Shown here: piece after piece, positions 61,661 to 64,000 of the stretch
How the letters are laid out: every line of letters starts with the position of its first letter
Position numbering within the stretch: the first letter of the stretch is position 1
Assembly: GCA_035296565.1 (NCBI GenBank)
Contig: DATHAQ010000019.1
Location: 1-64,000 of the forward strand
Source: JACCZR01 sp035296565
GTDB taxonomy: Bacteria; Actinomycetota; Thermoleophilia; Solirubrobacterales; Thermoleophilaceae
Direction: 5' to 3'
DNA: 64,000 nucleotides
The notes under the pieces: model-generated
The model's database searches: none
What the model was told of the DNA's origin: nothing
What the model saw: only the letters and a program-made list of their open reading frames with translations
Translations under genes and position numbers: made by a program

Positions 61661-63063
61661 TGGCCGAGACCGTCGGCATGCCGCGTCTGTCGGACTCGAT
61701 GGAGGAGGGGACGGTCCTCAAGTGGCTCGTCGAGGAGGGCGGCGAGGTCAAGCGCGGCGAGCCGCTGGTGGAGATCGAGACCGACAAGGCCAACATGACC
61801 TACGAGGCCGACAGCGACGGCGTCCTCATCAAGGTGATCGCCAACGAGGGCGACACGCTGCCGGTGGGCGAGCCCATCGCCGAGGTCGGCGAACAGGGCG
61901 AGGCGCCCTCCGGCGGGGGCGGCGAGCAGGACGAGGGGGGCGGGGAGGAGCAGGGCGGAGCAGCAGCAAGCGAGGCAGGCGCAGGCGAAGGTCCCGAGGG
62001 CGATGGGGCGGCGAGCGAGGCCGGCGCAGGCGAAGGTCCCGAGGGCGAGCAGCCGGACGAGGAGCCTGACGAGGGCGCCGAAGATGAAGCCGACCAGCCC
62101 CAAGGCGAGGAGGACGGCCCCGAGCAGGAACGCGAGCCCGCGAAGGCGCCCAGCGGCTCCGGCAACGGCGGCGAGCGCATCAAGGCCTCGCCGGTCGCCC
62201 GGCGCATGGCCGGAGAGCTGGGCGTGGAGCTGGCCCGCCTCGAGGGCTCGGGCCCCGGCGGGCGAATCGTGAAGGCCGACGTGGAGTCTGCGGCGGAGGA
62301 TGGCGGCGGCGCGAAGACCGAAGAGAAGGAAGAGGAGGCGCCGGCGGCCAAGAAGGAGAGCTCGGGCGCCAAGGGCGAGGCGGAGGTGCAGGAGCTCACG
62401 CGTCTGCAGCAGACCGTTACCCGCCGCATGGCCGAGTCGAAGGCCACCGCGCCGGACTTCGCGCTCACGCTCGACGTGGACATGACCGAGGCGGTGAAGC
62501 TGCGCCAGCGCCTGAAGGAGGTCGCCGAGCCGGACCCGGCGCCGTCGTTCAACGACATGATCGTCAAGGCGGCCGCGACCGCCCTGCGCGCGTACCCGAA
62601 GGTCAACGGCGCTTATCGCGACGGCCGCTTCGAACTGTACGAGAAGGTCAACGTGGGGATCGCCGTGGCGGCCGAGGGCACACTCGTGGTGCCGACCATC
62701 TTCGGCGCCGACACGCGCTCGCTGGGCGACATCGCCAACGCCGCCCGGGGACTGATCGAGAAGGTCCGCGAGGGCAACGTCACGCCGCCCGAGGTGAGCG
62801 GCGGCACGTTCACCATCTCGAATCTCGGCATGTACGGGATCGAGCGCTTCACCGCGATCATCAACCCGCCGCAGGCGGCGCTGCTGACCGTCGGCTCGCT
62901 GGAGAAGAAGCCCGCGGTGGACGAGCGGGAGCGCGTCGTCGTGCGCGACCAGCTGACGCTCACGCTGGTTTGCGATCACCGCATTCTCTACGGGGCCGAC
63001 GGCGCGCAGTTCCTCGCGCGCGTGCGCGAGCTGCTCGAACAGCCCCTCTCGCTCGCCCTCTAG
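61660..63063 (+). CDS. pdhC: Dihydrolipoamide acyltransferase (E2)
   Basis: A 467-residue acyltransferase. The lipoyl domain at 1-77 has Lys43 in EIETDKANMTYEADSDGVL as the lipoylation site. A long acidic linker (80-170) carries two identical 13-residue repeats AASEAGAGEGPEG (101-113, 116-128). The peripheral subunit binding domain is ASPVARRMAGELGVELARLE followed by GSGPGGRIVKADV. The catalytic domain keeps His439 in DHRILYGADGAQFL, but the Asp that normally follows four residues later (DHRxxDG) is Tyr443. GTG 61660 shares a base with the E1 beta stop. Confidence 0.93.
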   Translation: MAETVGMPRLSDSMEEGTVLKWLVEEGGEVKRGEPLVEIETDKANMTYEADSDGVLIKVIANEGDTLPVGEPIAEVGEQGEAPSGGGGEQDEGGGEEQGGAAASEAGAGEGPEGDGAASEAGAGEGPEGEQPDEEPDEGAEDEADQPQGEEDGPEQEREPAKAPSGSGNGGERIKASPVARRMAGELGVELARLEGSGPGGRIVKADVESAAEDGGGAKTEEKEEEAPAAKKESSGAKGEAEVQELTRLQQTVTRRMAESKATAPDFALTLDVDMTEAVKLRQRLKEVAEPDPAPSFNDMIVKAAATALRAYPKVNGAYRDGRFELYEKVNVGIAVAAEGTLVVPTIFGADTRSLGDIANAARGLIEKVREGNVTPPEVSGGTFTISNLGMYGIERFTAIINPPQAALLTVGSLEKKPAVDERERVVVRDQLTLTLVCDHRILYGADGAQFLARVRELLEQPLSLAL

Positions 63064-63070
63064 GTCCGCC

Positions 63071-63499
63071 GTGTCCTCGTGCCGCCAGGAGGCGATAATC
63101 GAGCGGCCACCAGAGGACGTGTGGGCGCTCTTGGGTGACCCCCAGCGGCACCCCGAGTGGTGGCCGCGGGTGGTCGAGGTCCGCGGCCAGCGCTTCGAGC
63201 GGGGTGACAGCTATGCGCAGGTCACCAAGGTGCCGCTGGGGCGCCAGGAGACCACCTTCATCGTCGACGAGCGCGACGAGCTCGGAGCGATCAGGATGCG
63301 CTGCGTGGAGACGGGCATGTACGCCGACTGGCGGCTCACCGAGGCGCAGGCGAGCACCTTCCTCGACGTGGAGATGGGAATGGACCCGCAGGGGATCGGC
63401 AACCGGCTGTTCGACGCCGCCGCCGGCCGGCTGTACTTCCGCCGCTGGCTGCAGCAGTCCATCGAAGGCCTGAGGGCGGCCGCGGAGCGGCCCGAGTGA
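63071..63499 (+). CDS. SRPBCC-superfamily protein
   Basis: A 142-residue START-like or polyketide-cyclase fold protein. IIERPPEDVWALLGDPQRHP followed by EWWPRVVEVRG is the usual N-terminus, and FDAAAGRLYFRRWLQQSIEG the long C-terminal helix that closes the hydrophobic cavity. GTG 63071 is 8 bases after the E2 stop; its own stop overlaps the next start by 4 bases. Ligand unknown. Confidence 0.8.
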   Translation: MSSCRQEAIIERPPEDVWALLGDPQRHPEWWPRVVEVRGQRFERGDSYAQVTKVPLGRQETTFIVDERDELGAIRMRCVETGMYADWRLTEAQASTFLDVEMGMDPQGIGNRLFDAAAGRLYFRRWLQQSIEGLRAAAERPE

Positions 63500-64000
63500 C
63501 CGACCGCCACCCGGCCACCTTCGACGAGGAGATCCTGCGCTCGCAGGAGTCGGGCGTCGTCCAGACGCAGTCCGAGCAGGAGCGCCTGTCGAGGGTCCGC
63601 CACGAGCTGGAGATGGGCTTCGGGGCCCTGGAGGACATCGCCCCGGCGATCTCGGTCTTCGGCTCGGCCCGCACACCCGAGGGGCACCCGGAATACGAGG
63701 CCTCGCGCGAGGTGGCCCGCCGGCTGGGACAACGCGGCTACTCGATCATCACCGGCGGCGGGCCCGGCGACATGGAGGCCGCCAACCGCGGCGCACGCGA
63801 GGCCGGCACCCACTCGGTGGGGCTCAACATCGAGCTTCCCTTCGAGCAGAACGCGAACCCCTACCTCGACATCTCGCTGGAGTTCCACTACTTCTTCACG
63901 CGCAAGGTCATGTTCGTCCGCTACGCGAGTGGCTTCGTGATCTTTCCGGGCGGCTTCGGCACCCTCGACGAGGCCTTCGAGGCCCTGACGCTGGAGCAGA
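63496..64000 (+). CDS. LOG-family (cytokinin riboside 5'-monophosphate phosphoribohydrolase-like) protein, 5' part
   Basis: The first 168 residues of a LOG/TIGR00730 protein that runs past the end of the window. AISVFGSARTPEGHPEYEAS is the first strand, IITGGGPGDMEAANRGAREA the substrate-binding motif, and VIFPGGFGTLDEAFEALTLE the PGGxGTxxE catalytic motif. Members cleave nucleoside monophosphates at the N-glycosidic bond. GTG 63496 overlaps the preceding stop (GTGA). The N-terminal 45 residues are an extension before the domain. Confidence 0.9.
   Translation, partial: MTDRHPATFDEEILRSQESGVVQTQSEQERLSRVRHELEMGFGALEDIAPAISVFGSARTPEGHPEYEASREVARRLGQRGYSIITGGGPGDMEAANRGAREAGTHSVGLNIELPFEQNANPYLDISLEFHYFFTRKVMFVRYASGFVIFPGGFGTLDEAFEALTLEQ

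Overview
The window looks like chromosomal DNA from a high-GC actinobacterium, most likely of the class Thermoleophilia (Solirubrobacterales-like). This is an inference from about 70% GC, very strong G/C third-position bias, frequent GTG and TTG starts, genes fused end to end by 1-4 base overlaps, a dnaK-grpE-dnaJ-hspR heat-shock operon with a MerR-type HspR, a PurS/PurQ/PurL split synthase, inositol-phosphate synthase, and several Arg/Ser-rich secreted proteins. No plasmid, phage, insertion sequence or CRISPR signal was seen. Region by region: 1-1.6 kb holds the end of a secreted-repeat lipoprotein, an ECF sigma factor and a membrane-anchored probable anti-sigma factor. 1.6-9.1 kb holds three minus-strand tRNA genes (Val-UAC, Glu-UUC, Lys-UUU) among small enzymes: a frameshifted TMEM175-like channel, a HemK-like methyltransferase, a GCS2-type glutamate-cysteine ligase, a heme-oxygenase-fold protein with CDGSH and cupin partners, a ThuA-like protein and a double-DUF427 protein. 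9.1-23.3 kb is a large purine biosynthesis region on the minus strand (purD-purE-purB, then purC-purS-purQ-purL, purF, then recQ-purN-purH), interrupted by a plus-strand DUF3307 gene and the remnant of an EamA transporter. purM, purK and purA are not in the window. 24.3-31.4 kb holds clpB and, upstream of it, dnaK-grpE-dnaJ-hspR. The dnaK and clpB leaders share a 27-bp element with an inverted repeat, which I propose as the operator of the HspR encoded between them. 31.7-35.2 kb holds a secreted metallophosphoesterase, endonuclease III and a dehalogenase-like hydrolase. 35.2-42.3 kb is a plus-strand block that looks like an inositol-lipid and glycolipid module: a multi-pass membrane protein, a PAP2_3 phosphatase or transferase, a CDP-alcohol phosphatidyltransferase, inositol-1-phosphate synthase, and an unusual fusion of a GT-B glycosyltransferase with a PHP phosphoesterase. 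It is followed by a uracil-DNA-glycosylase-fold protein that keeps its Fe-S cysteines but has lost its catalytic motifs. 42.3-49.5 kb holds an RlmD/TrmA-type RNA methyltransferase, a Ser/Arg/Lys-rich phasin-like protein, argF, a cupredoxin lipoprotein, and a thiO-thiS-thiG operon behind a TPP riboswitch. 49.5-54.5 kb holds three secreted clan-A glycoside-hydrolase-like proteins, with thiE lying between the second and third. 54.5-64 kb holds lpdA, a secreted protein, a DsbA-like protein, an FKBP lipoprotein, the pyruvate (or branched-chain) dehydrogenase operon E1alpha-E1beta-E2, an SRPBCC protein and the start of a LOG-family phosphoribohydrolase that runs off the end. Purine synthesis, folding stress, thiamine synthesis and the thiamine-dependent dehydrogenase complex are all housekeeping; the least-described part is the inositol/GT-PHP block.
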